Below are positions 45,382-55,606 of a DNA stretch of 64,000 nt, piece by piece. The position numbers and the translations under genes are program-made. Each line of letters opens with the position of its first letter. Within the stretch, counting starts at the first letter, position 1. Below the pieces are notes generated by a model. It did no database searches. It saw nothing but the letters and a program-made list of their open reading frames with translations, and was not told the origin of the DNA. The stretch spans positions 43,214,001 to 43,278,000 of the forward strand of contig CM060731.1 of the NCBI GenBank assembly GCA_030704615.1. Reading direction: 5' to 3'. The DNA comes from Takakia lepidozioides (lineage: Eukaryota > Streptophyta > Takakiopsida > Takakiales > Takakiaceae).

Positions 45382-45389
45382 GTAGCTAC
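45382..45389. repeat. Target site duplication GTAGCTAC, right
   Basis: Identical to 27901-27908. Confidence 0.75.
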
Positions 45390-47990
45390 AAAGAAAGTGC
45401 CACGAGTAGGCTCCATTGTCAAGTTATTTTACCACTAGTGTGAAGTTAGCTAGGAAATAGCTAGCTTTTATATATTGACATTTGGGATTGACCCAAGTGT
45501 CAATCCAGGGGCCAATACATGTTTGGGCACCTGGCGTTGTTATCTTCACGGCAGATCGCGGTGGGCTCATCTTTCTCGAGTTGAGCCTCACCGCGTCTAG
45601 CTATGGCGCCGTAGTATGGATTCCCCATGGCGTGGGGTGCACTTGGCTCGACTTAATATATGAGTGATGTTTTCATATGCGAGTGTGTGAGTTTGAGAGA
45701 GCTTGTATGCTTGTATCATTCCTTTCTTTATCACTCGAGAAAGATGAGCTCGAGTCTGTGAGTGCCAGGTTCAAGTTAGTTGTGTAGTACTTGTGTTTTC
45801 AGATCATGAAAAGCGGTTCAGCCTAGAGTGCAGGGATCCGTGCATGAGCCTATCCAAAGTGGATAGAGTGCAAAGGCGAACAGGTTGCAGGTTTGCAATG
45901 GATAGAGAGGCGAGTAGCCTATGTTGAAGAGCGGCGTTGCATAGCTCAACGCTATGGCAACCAAGTTTGGGCTTCTAGTGTGAAGCGGAGGAGATGTTGG
46001 CCACGAGTGGGCGAACTGGTGGTCGTCTTCTTCAGCTGCAGGCCGAGTTAAGGAGCTGCAGAAATGTGGGCTGCGCATGGAAGCTAACATGTTGCAGGTT
46101 GGAGATGACATGATCAGCTCCAAGTATTTCTGCCCGAAATCAGTTGTTGCGGGTAGATGAGGAGCAGCCGAATGGTGGAGCTGCAAAGAGATGCATCGCA
46201 GCCCGTTGGGAGCTTCAGCTCCAAGCTCATGAAGAGGTATGAGTGAAGAGAGGGGGCTGGTCCCTCTTGTGTGCAAATCAGTGCACTTGTGAAACATGTG
46301 CTGAGTTGGAGTTTCAATCTGAAACTCAGCAGTGTAAGGGCTCTTGGAGTAGCAAGAGCGGGGCTGGAAGGGCAGCAATGAGGCGCCCTAGAGCCAAGGG
46401 AGATGCATGAGAAGTGCAGGTGCACCAAGTTTATAAAGGTGTGTATTTTCAGATTTGTTTTTGTGAGCTTCATGAAGAAAAGGGAGCTTGTTGGGCAGCA
46501 TATAGCTTCCTTGTTGAGTTGGAGGCACTTCTAGTGGGCCGTGAGAGCTCAGGAGTGCAGGGCGACGGGGTTGATGGCTCCGCAGAAGCCATAGCTCGTC
46601 GGCAGCAGGTGCAGGAGAAAACCCCAGCTCGGGAACGCGTGGGAACGTCGGGAACGCCTCGGGAACGCCTCGGGAACTCGTTGGGAGTTCCAGGGATCGC
46701 AGGGAATAGTGGTCATGATGGGCCGTTGGGGCGGTATCACGAGATACCACGAGCCCAGGTCGTGATGGTTGACCGTGACCGTTGACCGTGACCGTTGGAA
46801 GTCGTGGTGCGGATACAACGGGTGGGCACGGTGACCAGATCGTGGGGATGGCGGGCCGTGAAGGCTCGTGGGAGTGGTACCATGGGGTATCACTGGGCAG
46901 CCCGTGGCCAACGAGTGCCTAGGGCGGGCCGTGAGGAGTAGTGGCGGTTGGAGCCACGGAAGGCCGCGAACAGTTAGAGTGAAAAAAAAAAAAAAAAAAA
47001 AAAAAATCTTTTTTCACTCGTTTCGTGGGACCTTGATGGGGAGGTTGGGCTCTGAAGAACAACGGTTTTGAGCTAGCTGATCTGGCAGAAAAGACGGAAT
47101 TGCCTCCCTGTTGCGTTTTAACAAAGGGGATTACTTCCCTGCACGTAATCTTTTCGGGTTTTCAGCCCAATTCTTAACTATGGGGAAGACCAGCCTGCAG
47201 GTAATTCCTTTGGACAGAATGTTGTTGGGGCCTATATGTACCTCTATTTGCTCCATTTTTGAACCTTCAGTGAACGGTGTGGTTTCCTGAGGTGGTTCCA
47301 TTCGGAGGAATGGCTGGTGGACGTAAGGAGGCACTGGCGGACCCTGTGGAGGCTTGCATGGGGCCTTGGAGGCCAAGTTTCATGAGCTCGTGGAGGGCGG
47401 TTTGAGGAGTGTCTACAGGATGCTCTCATGGTCATGCAAGTGAGAGAAGAGAGGAAAAAAGAGGGTGTTGGGATGAGAGCGTGTTTGGGATAGGCATTGC
47501 TTTAGCTTCTCTTCCTCATAGCTTTTCACCTTCTTTGTAGGCCGAGACCTTTCTGTAGGTGGAGGCAAGAGTCAGTCCGGGTTTGGGCTGGCTTGCAGGA
47601 GCGACACTGTGGAGTTGTTTTTGGTGTGGGGGAGTTGTTGTTTTCATTCTTGTGTTTGGATCCCCTCCACACCTGCATGCTTGATTGTGCGCCATGCTAG
47701 TTTTGTGTGGGCGCTTGATTTTATAGGTGGTGGACTCGGGCTTGATCGCTGATCCCACCCTAGAGCATGTTGTCGATGGTGAGGCTGGGGTGATGACCAG
47801 TCAGACCATCTTTGTTTCTCCTGTGGTGAGGTTGGAGGTGATGACCAGCCAACCATAGGAGTACCCGGGGATGCAGGTGCAGGCTATGTTAGGAACCTAG
47901 TATTCCAAACCATAAGCCGCATCAGGTTTTCTACTCGGTTACCTTGTGGAGAGGGGGTTAGAGACAGGTTCATGACCGGTTGAGTGCCAG
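45390..47990. other. Unassigned stretch before gypsy 2, possibly its degraded 5' LTR/leader
   Basis: No gene is supported. It holds short tandem words at 46620-46690 (GGGAACGCCTC) and 46765-46800 (GTTGACCGTGACC) and a run of about 26 A at 46982-47007. Position before gag suggests leader sequence, but no primer-binding site or matching LTR was found. Confidence 0.35.
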
Positions 47991-48005
47991 TTTGTCAACA
48001 CGGAG

Positions 48006-49186
48006 GTGCCACTAGTTGTTGGGGAAAGTGCCGGTACGAGCACTAGCGATACTAGCGGGTATACGAGACGAGGTGTGCGGTATAGGCCACCTTCACCTCC
48101 TGTGTCTTCTACGGAAGGTTCTGATTCGGATTGTGAATCAGGAGGACTCACACCGGCGGTGCAAGTTGTTTCCTTACCATTGTTGTGGGACACGATGGAG
48201 GAGATGTATGGAGCCACCAAGGGGCCACGAAGGTACTCTGGGGCGGTGGGCACCATTGAGTTGGATGATTTTATCCAAGAGTTTGATAGTTGGTGTGACT
48301 TGCAGCAAATGCGCAATCCACAACTGTTTACGCATTTCATGGCATGGAAGGGGTTGTTTTAGCACCTTGAAGGGCCGCCCATAGACGATTACCATGAGTT
48401 TAGGCGGGGGCACAATGTTGAGATTGAGGAGTGGAGGATGTACTGGTCACCCGACTATGTCTCCATCACAGAGGCACTAGAGACACAAGGGCAACAGTTG
48501 CACCAGCAGCAGCAGCTACAATAGCAGCTTCCACGAGCAGTAGTGAGACTAGTGGTACAACAACTACGACGTCCACCCAAGCTATTGCTGCACCAGCACC
48601 AGTGGCGGTGCCTGCCTTCAACCCTATTGTGGAGTTCTTCGAAGAGTTGAGAAGGAACTACCAAGGGGTGAGGACAGAGAAGTTGAGGAGCTTGCAAGAG
48701 TTCCAACGGAAGCCTACTGAGAGCTTGAGGGAGGCTTTCACTCACATGAGGCGCTTGATTAATGTAACCCAAGGGGTTACGGAGGCTCAGGCAGTCCGGT
48801 TCTGGTACGGGATATTGGACAAGGAGCTGAGGAGAAGGGTGCGGGATGCAACTCTCCTACAAGCGGCCCAACCCACCTTAGCAAATGTGTTTTTGCTGGC
48901 AGAGCGGATAGAGCTCAACATTGTGGAGGAACGAGTGGTCATGGTGGGATTTGCTAAGGAGGCACCACCGGGTAGTGGTGCCCCTGGCCAGCCACTACCT
49001 CAATGTGCTCAAGGCAGCAAGGGGGCTCAGGTGAAGCCCAGGGAAGGGCAGAGAGGACCTCAGATGCAGGGGTCTCTCCCTTCATTTGTTGGCCAACAAC
49101 GGGCGGATGTGGTATGCTGGACATGTGGAGGACCCCATGTCAAGAAGGATTGCCCAGAGGGAGGCAATGGTTTGGCACTGGCATAG
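48006..49186 (+). pseudogene. Gypsy 2 gag
   Basis: The N-terminal frame 48006-48362 (ELDDFIQEFDSWCDLQQM, HFMAWKGLF, then TAG and LEGPPIDDYHEF) shifts to the frame 48431-49186. That frame holds the capsid core (SLQEFQRKPTESLREAFTHM, VRFWYGILDKELRRRV) and the knuckle CWTCGGPHVKKDC. A second knuckle, CGHCGRYGHGEAQC, follows at about 49200-49245 beyond a stop. Confidence 0.75.
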
Positions 49187-49393
49187 CCTGCACAGGTGCA
49201 GTGTGGGCATTGTGGCAGGTACGGGCATGGAGAGGCCCAGTGCTATGGTTTGCACCCTGAGTTGCACCCAGGCCAGTTCCAAGGGAACAATGGTGGCCGG
49301 GGGTGAGGTGGAGCAGCCCAGAGAGGACGAGGTGCAGGCCAAGGGCAGGCTCAACATGGCCAAGGACGCGGAGGTCAGGGTGGTGACCAAGGC

Positions 49394-50002
49394 ATGGCCA
49401 ACCAGCTTCAGCAGCTAGAGCAGAGGCTCGCTGCCATGGCCACAGCTCAGGTGGTACCGGCTCCAAGGTTGGATGGTCCACCTCCTGCTCCTGAGGGAGG
49501 AGACTTAGGAGGCATGGGATTCATGTGCGGGGCAGCACTACCACTAGTAAGGGGTGCCACTACCACTACCACTATGGGTGGGGCACCACTACCACTGGTG
49601 AGGGGTGCCACTACCACTACCACTGTGGGTGGGGCACCACTACCACTAGTGTCGGGCAGTACTACCACTACCACTATGTGCGGGGCAGGACTACCACTAG
49701 TGCAAGTGGAGTCAGCTGCGGCAGTGACTCGAGGAGTAGCACGAGTTCTTGAGCCACGGGGTGCGGAGGTGGAGTTGGATCCACAGCGTGGGGAGACAAG
49801 CCGTCAGGCCAGGCTTCCTCAGTCATTCACATTGGTGGAGACAGTGTTGACGCCGTCCATGGCACCTAGTTCTCGCCCGACTGTTACCGAGGCGGAGGTT
49901 ATTATGCCATTGGGGAGAGCTACACGGGCAGCACCACTACCTAGTGTTGCCAAGGCTACGGCAGCTAGTGTGCTGCTGGGGGTGGCCACAGCTGTGTGCT
50001 AG
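49394..50002 (+). pseudogene. Gypsy 2 gag-pol linker with a coding minisatellite
   Basis: A 202-codon open frame with no domain recognised. 49531-49690 contains about four 48-bp repeats encoding a 16-residue unit (LPLVRGATTTTTMGGA). Low-complexity linker between gag and protease. Confidence 0.5.
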
Positions 50003-50203
50003 GCTCCATTGTTCTCGGCTACCATGATTGCGACGCCAGGGGTAAGACCAGCTGAGATGTTTAGGCTGGCAGTGACACTCTATGAGAGTGGGGAGGTTAC
50101 TTCATCTTCTGCGGAGATAGTGGGAGGTGTAGTGCCGGAGGGATCCTCGGATGTGAGGGTCAAGACTGCCACGGTGGCGCCATAGCAAACTGCAGCTGCC
50201 AGG

Positions 50204-51003
50204 TTGATGGAGCTGTCAGCTAGGCCAGCCATTGAGCGCGCCATGGTGACACCTGGAGTTGTCATGTTAGACAACCAGGATGACATTTTCTGTTTGAGTG
50301 GACCGGCAGGCAAGAGGTACCGGCCACTGCGGGTCTTGTTGGACTCAGGAGCTCAGCCATTGATGCTGGGCAGAGCTGCTATTGCAGGCTTGGGCCTCAC
50401 GGAGGCGGATATGGAGCCATGCCCTTTCCAGATACAGACATCTCTGGGAGGATCAAAGCAGGCTCGGGGCATAACACGGCATGAGTTGGCTATTTGACTA
50501 CAGCCGGATCATCCTACAGATGGCTCAGTGATGAGAGCCAAGGCCATTGTGACAGACGCGGTCTCGTACGATGTCCTTGTTGGTGGGGCAGTGTTATACC
50601 CCATGGGCTTTACCCTGGATTTTTGGGAGGAGTCAGCTTCATATAGGCCTGGATGGCAGTCAGGGGAGGGTCGGCGTGTGCAGCTCCCTGTGGCGTTCAT
50701 AGGAGGAGTTACGGTTGCCCAGCGAGGCAAGATGCCAACACTGGCAGCATTCACAGCCGCGATGACTTGGCCTGGAGAGTTGTTGGATGGCAACACTCAT
50801 TCAGAGGATGTGTCACCTCCGGGAGAGCAGGATGACATGTATGGTATGGCGGAGTTGCCTGCCATGGTTGGTCACACTCCATTGTGGGGCTCGAGCAAGG
50901 ATTTACAGCGGGTTGCTGATTGTCGTTTGCAACAAGCCTGGGTAGAGGCTTTTGTACCGTCAGAAGAGGAGGACAGTGCGGGGATTGCACCAGGTCCACC
51001 TTA
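50204..51003 (+). pseudogene. Gypsy 2 protease
   Basis: Retropepsin-like: the active-site loop LLDSGAQPLMLGRAAI, then in the same frame after TGA at 50495-50497 the second half, DVLVGGAVLYPMGFTLDFWE. It runs on to a linker ending at the TAG at 51002, where the methyltransferase begins. Confidence 0.7.
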
Positions 51004-51039
51004 GTTGTCACCATTGGACACCACACCAATCATGTGGCA

Positions 51040-52272
51040 GTGTCCGGATGAAGGCATTTGCCTTCTGGTTTGGCGGGATCAACACCGGATTGGCTGCTGT
51101 TCTACAGGCAGGTGTACGGGTACGGCGTTACCTGTGTGTGGAGAAGGATGAGACTGCACGACGCGTCTCCCTACGCCATGTTGCTCAGTTGGTGTAGCAG
51201 TACCCTGAGTTGTTGCCGGGGCCTTGCCAGGAGATATTTCGTTGCTGGGGGCGCAGGATTTGGAGCGGGTTGGCTCCATTGATTTGGTAGTGGCAAGTTG
51301 GCCCTGCCAAGGGCATTCATCAGCCGGGCATGGCAATGGATTGTGAGACTCGAGGTCGGGTCTGTTTTGGAGATGGTGCGGGTTTTGCGCCACTTACAGC
51401 TTCATCAAGCTGTATCTCCAGCATACATCTTGGAGAATGTGCCACTGATGGGCAATTCTCGGGCCAGGGTGATGGCCAGTGTGCATCAAGTCCGGTTGTG
51501 GCTTGGGTCAGCAGTGTTGCTGGATGCAGTTGCAGTGGGGTCACGGGCTCATCGTCCACGGTTATGGTGGACTAACTTGATGCCACCCGCACTGCTTAAG
51601 CGTGCATTTGATGGGGTGCAGCGGCCAGCACACCTCGCAGTGGATAGCATTTTGGACACAAGGAGGCAGTCTCAGCATGTGAGACACGATGACCGTTCGC
51701 CTTTGGCAGTGGTCAACAAGGTGGGTCAACCACGAGCAACACTACCTACACTGCTCAGCTTCCCGGGATCGCATGCTTTCCGGGATAATGGACTTGGCCT
51801 CCTGTGGGATGCTCAGTTGCAACAATTAGTGGAGCCTAATGCCGACGAGCAAGAGCGGGCTATGGGTTTTTCCACTGGAACCACGGCGGTGCCTTCTCTT
51901 TCTGAGGCATCACGTCGTCAGGTGTTGGGGCAAGCAATGGATCTAAATTGCTTGACCTGGATTATCAGCTTGGCTATGGCTGAGCAACGTAGAGTGCGGA
52001 GTGCACTTCCCTTGATGGTCTCTCTGCCTACTAAGACGATACAGGCAGTGAGTGGGGGCGAGCCGGTGAGGACCACGGGGTGTAGACATCCATGGCACAC
52101 GTGGGAGGTGCTCAAGGCTCAGAGGGAGTTGGCAGCCAAGGCGGCTGTGATGGATGAGGTTGGGGATTCTTCTTGGGTTGAGGAGGTCTTCAAGGATGAG
52201 ATGATGGGGCAGGATGAGGCCTTGTCATTGACTGAGCAGGCAGGGAGTATTGCTCAAGAGGTTGCGGCATAG
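51040..52272 (+). pseudogene. Dnmt3-like cytosine-C5 DNA methyltransferase domain inside gypsy pol
   Basis: Would transfer methyl from AdoMet to cytosine C5. Motifs appear in family order: I, FGGINTGLAAVLQAG (~51065); II, YLCVEKDETARRVSL; IV, the catalytic PCQ in SWPCQGHSSAG (51296-51328); VI, YILENVPLM; VIII, GSRAHRPRLWWTN; IX-X, ERAMGFSTGTTAVPSLSEAS then RRQVLGQAMDLN, which resembles the end of Dnmt3-type enzymes. The Cys nucleophile, Glu of ENV and Arg of motif VIII are all present. TAG at 51195-51197 and at least two frameshifts (between motifs II and IV, and near 51370 between IV and VI) break it. C5-methyltransferases in retrotransposons are known from dinoflagellates and charophyte algae; this is the same idea in a land-plant element. 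Confidence 0.8.
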
Positions 52273-52845
52273 CAACCACGGGACGCGTCCTCTACCTCTA
52301 AGTCTGTTGGACTTAAGGTTGCAGTTACGAAGGGCAATTGGGAGCCTGACATTGGACCTATTGTCACTAGAGGAGAGAGACGACGTATACGGCAGTTCTT
52401 GAGGCTTATAGGAATTGCTTTGCCTCTCGTGCTACGGTGGAGGAGCATGAGAGACATGTTCAGGTTGTGCATCGACCGGGTTTGGTCAATAGGATGCGGA
52501 TGGATTGAGTCGCAATCCATGCACAAGCCAGCAAGATGACACTGGAGCTCGGTGGCATGGTGAGACAAACAAGGAGATGGTGTTGGGATGGCATGCATCT
52601 GCCTTTTGTGTATCTTGGCATCGGGAGGTCAGGTTGGACCTACAACAGGGATGACTGTAGACGGAGTGTCTGAGGACCCTGAGGCTAGTAATAAGCCAGG
52701 TGGTGCCAGAGATATACATGAGGATTCGGTTGTGTTAGACTACCTCCGCACTGGAGACACGGCAGCTAGTGTGACTGCCAAGGAGAGGGATCGGATCCTA
52801 CAATGAGCCAAGAGGTTCAAGTGGGAGGGGATACACCTGCTTCAA
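52273..52845 (+). pseudogene. Remnant of the RNase H end and pol linker
   Basis: Around 52460-52530 the frame reads EEHERHVQVVHRPGLVNR, then in a shifted frame ADGLSRNPCTSQQDDTGARW: the RPG..N..ADxLSR end of gypsy RNase H. RT and the rest of RNase H are absent upstream. 52588-52806 encodes a linker (VVLDYLRTGDTAASVTAKER) that leads to integrase. Confidence 0.6.
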
Positions 52846-54054
52846 ATGTGGGAGGATGGTCGGGTGAGGATTGTGCCTCACCCAACACAACGTGCACGGT
52901 TAGTGCGGCATGCCCATGAGGAGTTGGGGCATTTTGGAGTGCAACGCACTCATAGTTTACTGCAGGGGCAGTATTGGTGGCGTGGTATGCACACAGAGGT
53001 GCAACAGTTCGTGGCTAGGTGCATGGTGTGTGACAGGGTGTGTGCTTCATTCAACGCCCCTACACCGCAGTTGCATCCTTTACCCATCATGGGATCGGGC
53101 TACAAGTGGAGTCTTGACTTTGCAGGGCCTTTGCCACTGACGATGTGTCACCACAGATACGTGTTGGTGATGGTGGAGCACTTCTCCAAGTGGATTGAGT
53201 TGGTTCCATTGCCTAACAAGGCTAGTGAGGGGGCTACGTATGCATTCTTGGATCGTGTGCTTAGCCGATTCAGTGCTTCAGCTGAGGTACTCACGGACCA
53301 AGGGAGAGAGTTCTTGGGGGAGTTTCAGGCTTTGTGTGATAAAGCCTTGATAGACCACCGTACCACTTTTCGGGATCATCTTGAGGCCGATGGCTTGGCA
53401 GAGAGAGTGGTGCAGACGGTGAAGAGGGGTTGGCGCAAGTATGACTTGCAAAAAGGACACCTAGGAGATTGGGATCTTCAGGTACCTTGGCTAGCCATGG
53501 GCTACAGGTTTTGCAAGCAAGCATCACTTGCCTCCTTCTCACCATATTTCCTTCTCTTTGGCCGAGAGCCAGATTTGCCTGCGTCTATTTGCAGGAAGGC
53601 TACAGTAGTCCTCAACCTTGATGATCCGGATGTATGGACACAAGCATGTGCCCAGCGGGCAGAGTTGTTCAAGAGAGTCATGCCTATGGCTTTTGAGAAT
53701 CTTGCTATTGCCCAACACCGAGACACATTGAGGTATGTCACTATACGTGGAGGGGGATATCAGCCAAGTGTTCGGCGTTTCTACCCTGGGGACTATGTGT
53801 ATCTGCAGCAGACATCGCCTATGACCTTGGATGTTACAGCAGGATGTATGATTCTAAGGGTCACGGAGGTGTTGCCTTCAGGAGTGTTGATTCTGGAGGG
53901 TCGAGATGGCATGGTATGGAAGGATCATGTGCGCAATTGTGCGCCATGTCACCTTCCACATGTGGATGGGAGGATAGATCCCAACCTTGCAGTGGTACCT
54001 GCAGGATTGCGTTGCATGCTATGTGGGCATGCTCGTGGTGCCGCCACTTGTTAG
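52846..54054 (+). CDS. Gypsy 2 integrase (intact frame)
   Basis: 402 codons without interruption, probably the 3' part of a former polyprotein. HHCC zinc-binding region: H in LVRHAHEELGHFGVQRTH and the pair CMVCDRVC. DDE core: Asp in WSLDFAGPLPL, Asp in EVLTDQGREFLGEF, Glu in EADGLAERVVQTVK. A C-terminal chromatin/DNA-binding region follows (RRFYPGDYVYLQQ, PSGVLILEGRDGMVWKDHVR). It inserts retroelement cDNA into host DNA. It lacks an upstream RT in the same element, so expression is doubtful. Confidence 0.82.
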   Translation: MWEDGRVRIVPHPTQRARLVRHAHEELGHFGVQRTHSLLQGQYWWRGMHTEVQQFVARCMVCDRVCASFNAPTPQLHPLPIMGSGYKWSLDFAGPLPLTMCHHRYVLVMVEHFSKWIELVPLPNKASEGATYAFLDRVLSRFSASAEVLTDQGREFLGEFQALCDKALIDHRTTFRDHLEADGLAERVVQTVKRGWRKYDLQKGHLGDWDLQVPWLAMGYRFCKQASLASFSPYFLLFGREPDLPASICRKATVVLNLDDPDVWTQACAQRAELFKRVMPMAFENLAIAQHRDTLRYVTIRGGGYQPSVRRFYPGDYVYLQQTSPMTLDVTAGCMILRVTEVLPSGVLILEGRDGMVWKDHVRNCAPCHLPHVDGRIDPNLAVVPAGLRCMLCGHARGAATC

Positions 54055-54135
54055 AGGGCTGCTTGGGACTTAGATGCTAAATTTTTGCGCAGACTGAGAC
54101 CAACATGAGCCTTAGGGGTGGCAGCAGCAGACTTA

Positions 54136-54149
54136 GGGGGGGGGGGGGG
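54136..54149 (+). promoter_or_regulatory. Polypurine tract of gypsy 2
   Basis: Fourteen G followed by TGACACAGCC, i.e. a purine run directly before a TG that could start the 3' LTR. Position after integrase supports the reading. Confidence 0.5.
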
Positions 54150-54390
54150 TGACACAGCCCGCCACAGCTTCGCACAGCCAATCACAGCCAGCCCGCCACA
54201 CGTTCGCACAGCCAGTCACAGCCAACATAGCCCGACATAGCCCACCACAGCTTCGCATTGCCAGTCACAGCCGACACAGCCTAACACAGCCAGTCACAGC
54301 CCGCCACAGCTTCGCACAGCCCGACACAGCCGACACAGCCAGTCATAGCCCGACACAGCTCGGCACAGCTTGACACAGCCTGTCACAGTA
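54150..54390 (+). repeat. CACAGCC-rich array at the start of the putative 3' LTR
   Basis: Irregular repeats of ACACAGCC, GCCACAGCTTCGCACAGCC and AGTCACAGCC. A related but regular 30-bp array lies at the end of gypsy 3 (61691-61860). Confidence 0.65.
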
Positions 54391-54890
54391 CATAGGGAAC
54401 AGTTATCATTGGCAGGGAATGACTGTGAGGGATGACGGTTAATTAGTTAGGTGGTTAGAACAGCTTGCGGGCAGATAAGGAGAGCGGCAACGGAAAGAAG
54501 GACACTTCACGGGGGGACACTTTGGGGGGAGCACTTCTTGGTCACGAAGGAGAGGAGATCAGGCGGAGAGCAAGAACGAGAGCACGGAGAAGGAGGAGAG
54601 CTGTACATTAGATGTTTATTTCAGGCAGAACAGTAGTGATACTGTAGGGCGGATTAGAGTCACTTGACATTGGCCTAGTACCTGATAAATCGTAATCTGA
54701 TACTTATTCGATACAAGCACACTGTGTAGAGAGACATGAGTGAAGCTGTGAAATGAATGCATGATTTAACTGAAACTAAGAAGATACTGAAGCAATCTGA
54801 TGCTTCAGTATCAGATAAGGTAAATTGATAACATGAAGGTAAGAAGGAATACAAAGGGGAAGCACAACCATGATACACTAGCTGCAGGTC
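54391..54890. other. Probable LTR/leader between gypsy 2 and gypsy 3
   Basis: No gene. It includes a purine-rich tract (54537-54600) and 54780-54840 with repeated GATACTG/CAGTATC words. The LTR border could not be placed. Confidence 0.35.
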
Positions 54891-55586
54891 ATGACTGATT
54901 ATACTGAGCGGGCTGAGTGCTTAGAGATATCCAACTCTTCTATCTTGGAGTTTCCACCTCGGATAGCGAAGGGATGGGTGAGTAAAAGCCGCTCGACATT
55001 TGGTGACCATACTAGGGAACTGGGTCATGAACAACCAGATGTGACAGGCATCTGGTGGGATCATGGTGGTTGGAGAATTAAAGAATTTGATGTGAATCAA
55101 ATTCCCTGTGAAACTGAGAAGGAAAGACTGTCCAAACGATTCTTTCAGAGGTTCTTGGAATTGCCAGACGGTTGTAAAGAAAACTTTCTTAAAAGAGTGC
55201 ATGATGCTGACCCTGAGTGGGGTCTGGAGAAAGGGGTGATAAGGATTTATCAGGTGGCCTGTAGAGGAAGAGCACGTTGGTTACCAACACTGGTTTATGT
55301 GATAGCATTGCTATCCATTAAGCAAGTAGAGTTTGAAGGCTGGGAGGAAAGGAAGGTGAATGTTTATACTCATATGCATGAAGAGCTTGTACTGGTAAAG
55401 AATTGGATTCCAAAGGATATTCTATGGATCAAACTCACACCAAGAACAGCTTTCCAGACTTGTTTGCCATATGGTTATATGGTAACGGAGACTTCTAGTA
55501 TAGCCAAGGGTGCATTGAAGCTCGAAAGAAACCCAGGCATATACGAGAGATACTACAGAAGAGAGTTTTGGTTACTGCCACATTAA
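54891..55586 (+). CDS. Uncharacterised retroelement ORF, 231 codons
   Basis: Intact frame at the 5' end of gypsy 3. No family was recognised. It is rich in Trp, Glu, Lys and Arg (GIWWDHGGWRIKEFDV, RGRARWLPTLVYVIALLSIK). It lies 20 bases upstream of the next ORF, like an extra ORF before gag in some plant gypsy lineages. It could be a gag N-terminal module or a captured gene. Confidence 0.45.
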   Translation: MTDYTERAECLEISNSSILEFPPRIAKGWVSKSRSTFGDHTRELGHEQPDVTGIWWDHGGWRIKEFDVNQIPCETEKERLSKRFFQRFLELPDGCKENFLKRVHDADPEWGLEKGVIRIYQVACRGRARWLPTLVYVIALLSIKQVEFEGWEERKVNVYTHMHEELVLVKNWIPKDILWIKLTPRTAFQTCLPYGYMVTETSSIAKGALKLERNPGIYERYYRREFWLLPH

Positions 55587-55606
55587 AGAAATGAAAGACA
55601 TGGGAC

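Larger units (their letters stand above)
47991..54149 (+). mobile_element. Ty3/gypsy element 2 with an internal C5-methyltransferase and no reverse transcriptase
   Basis: Order: gag (48006-49186 and beyond), protease (50204-51003), Dnmt3-like methyltransferase (about 51040-52270), a remnant of the RNase H end (about 52420-52560), integrase (52846-54054), poly-G polypurine tract (54136-54149). Frames are interrupted in every region except integrase. Integrase directly downstream of an RNase H tail shows an internal deletion that removed the RT. Confidence 0.75.
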
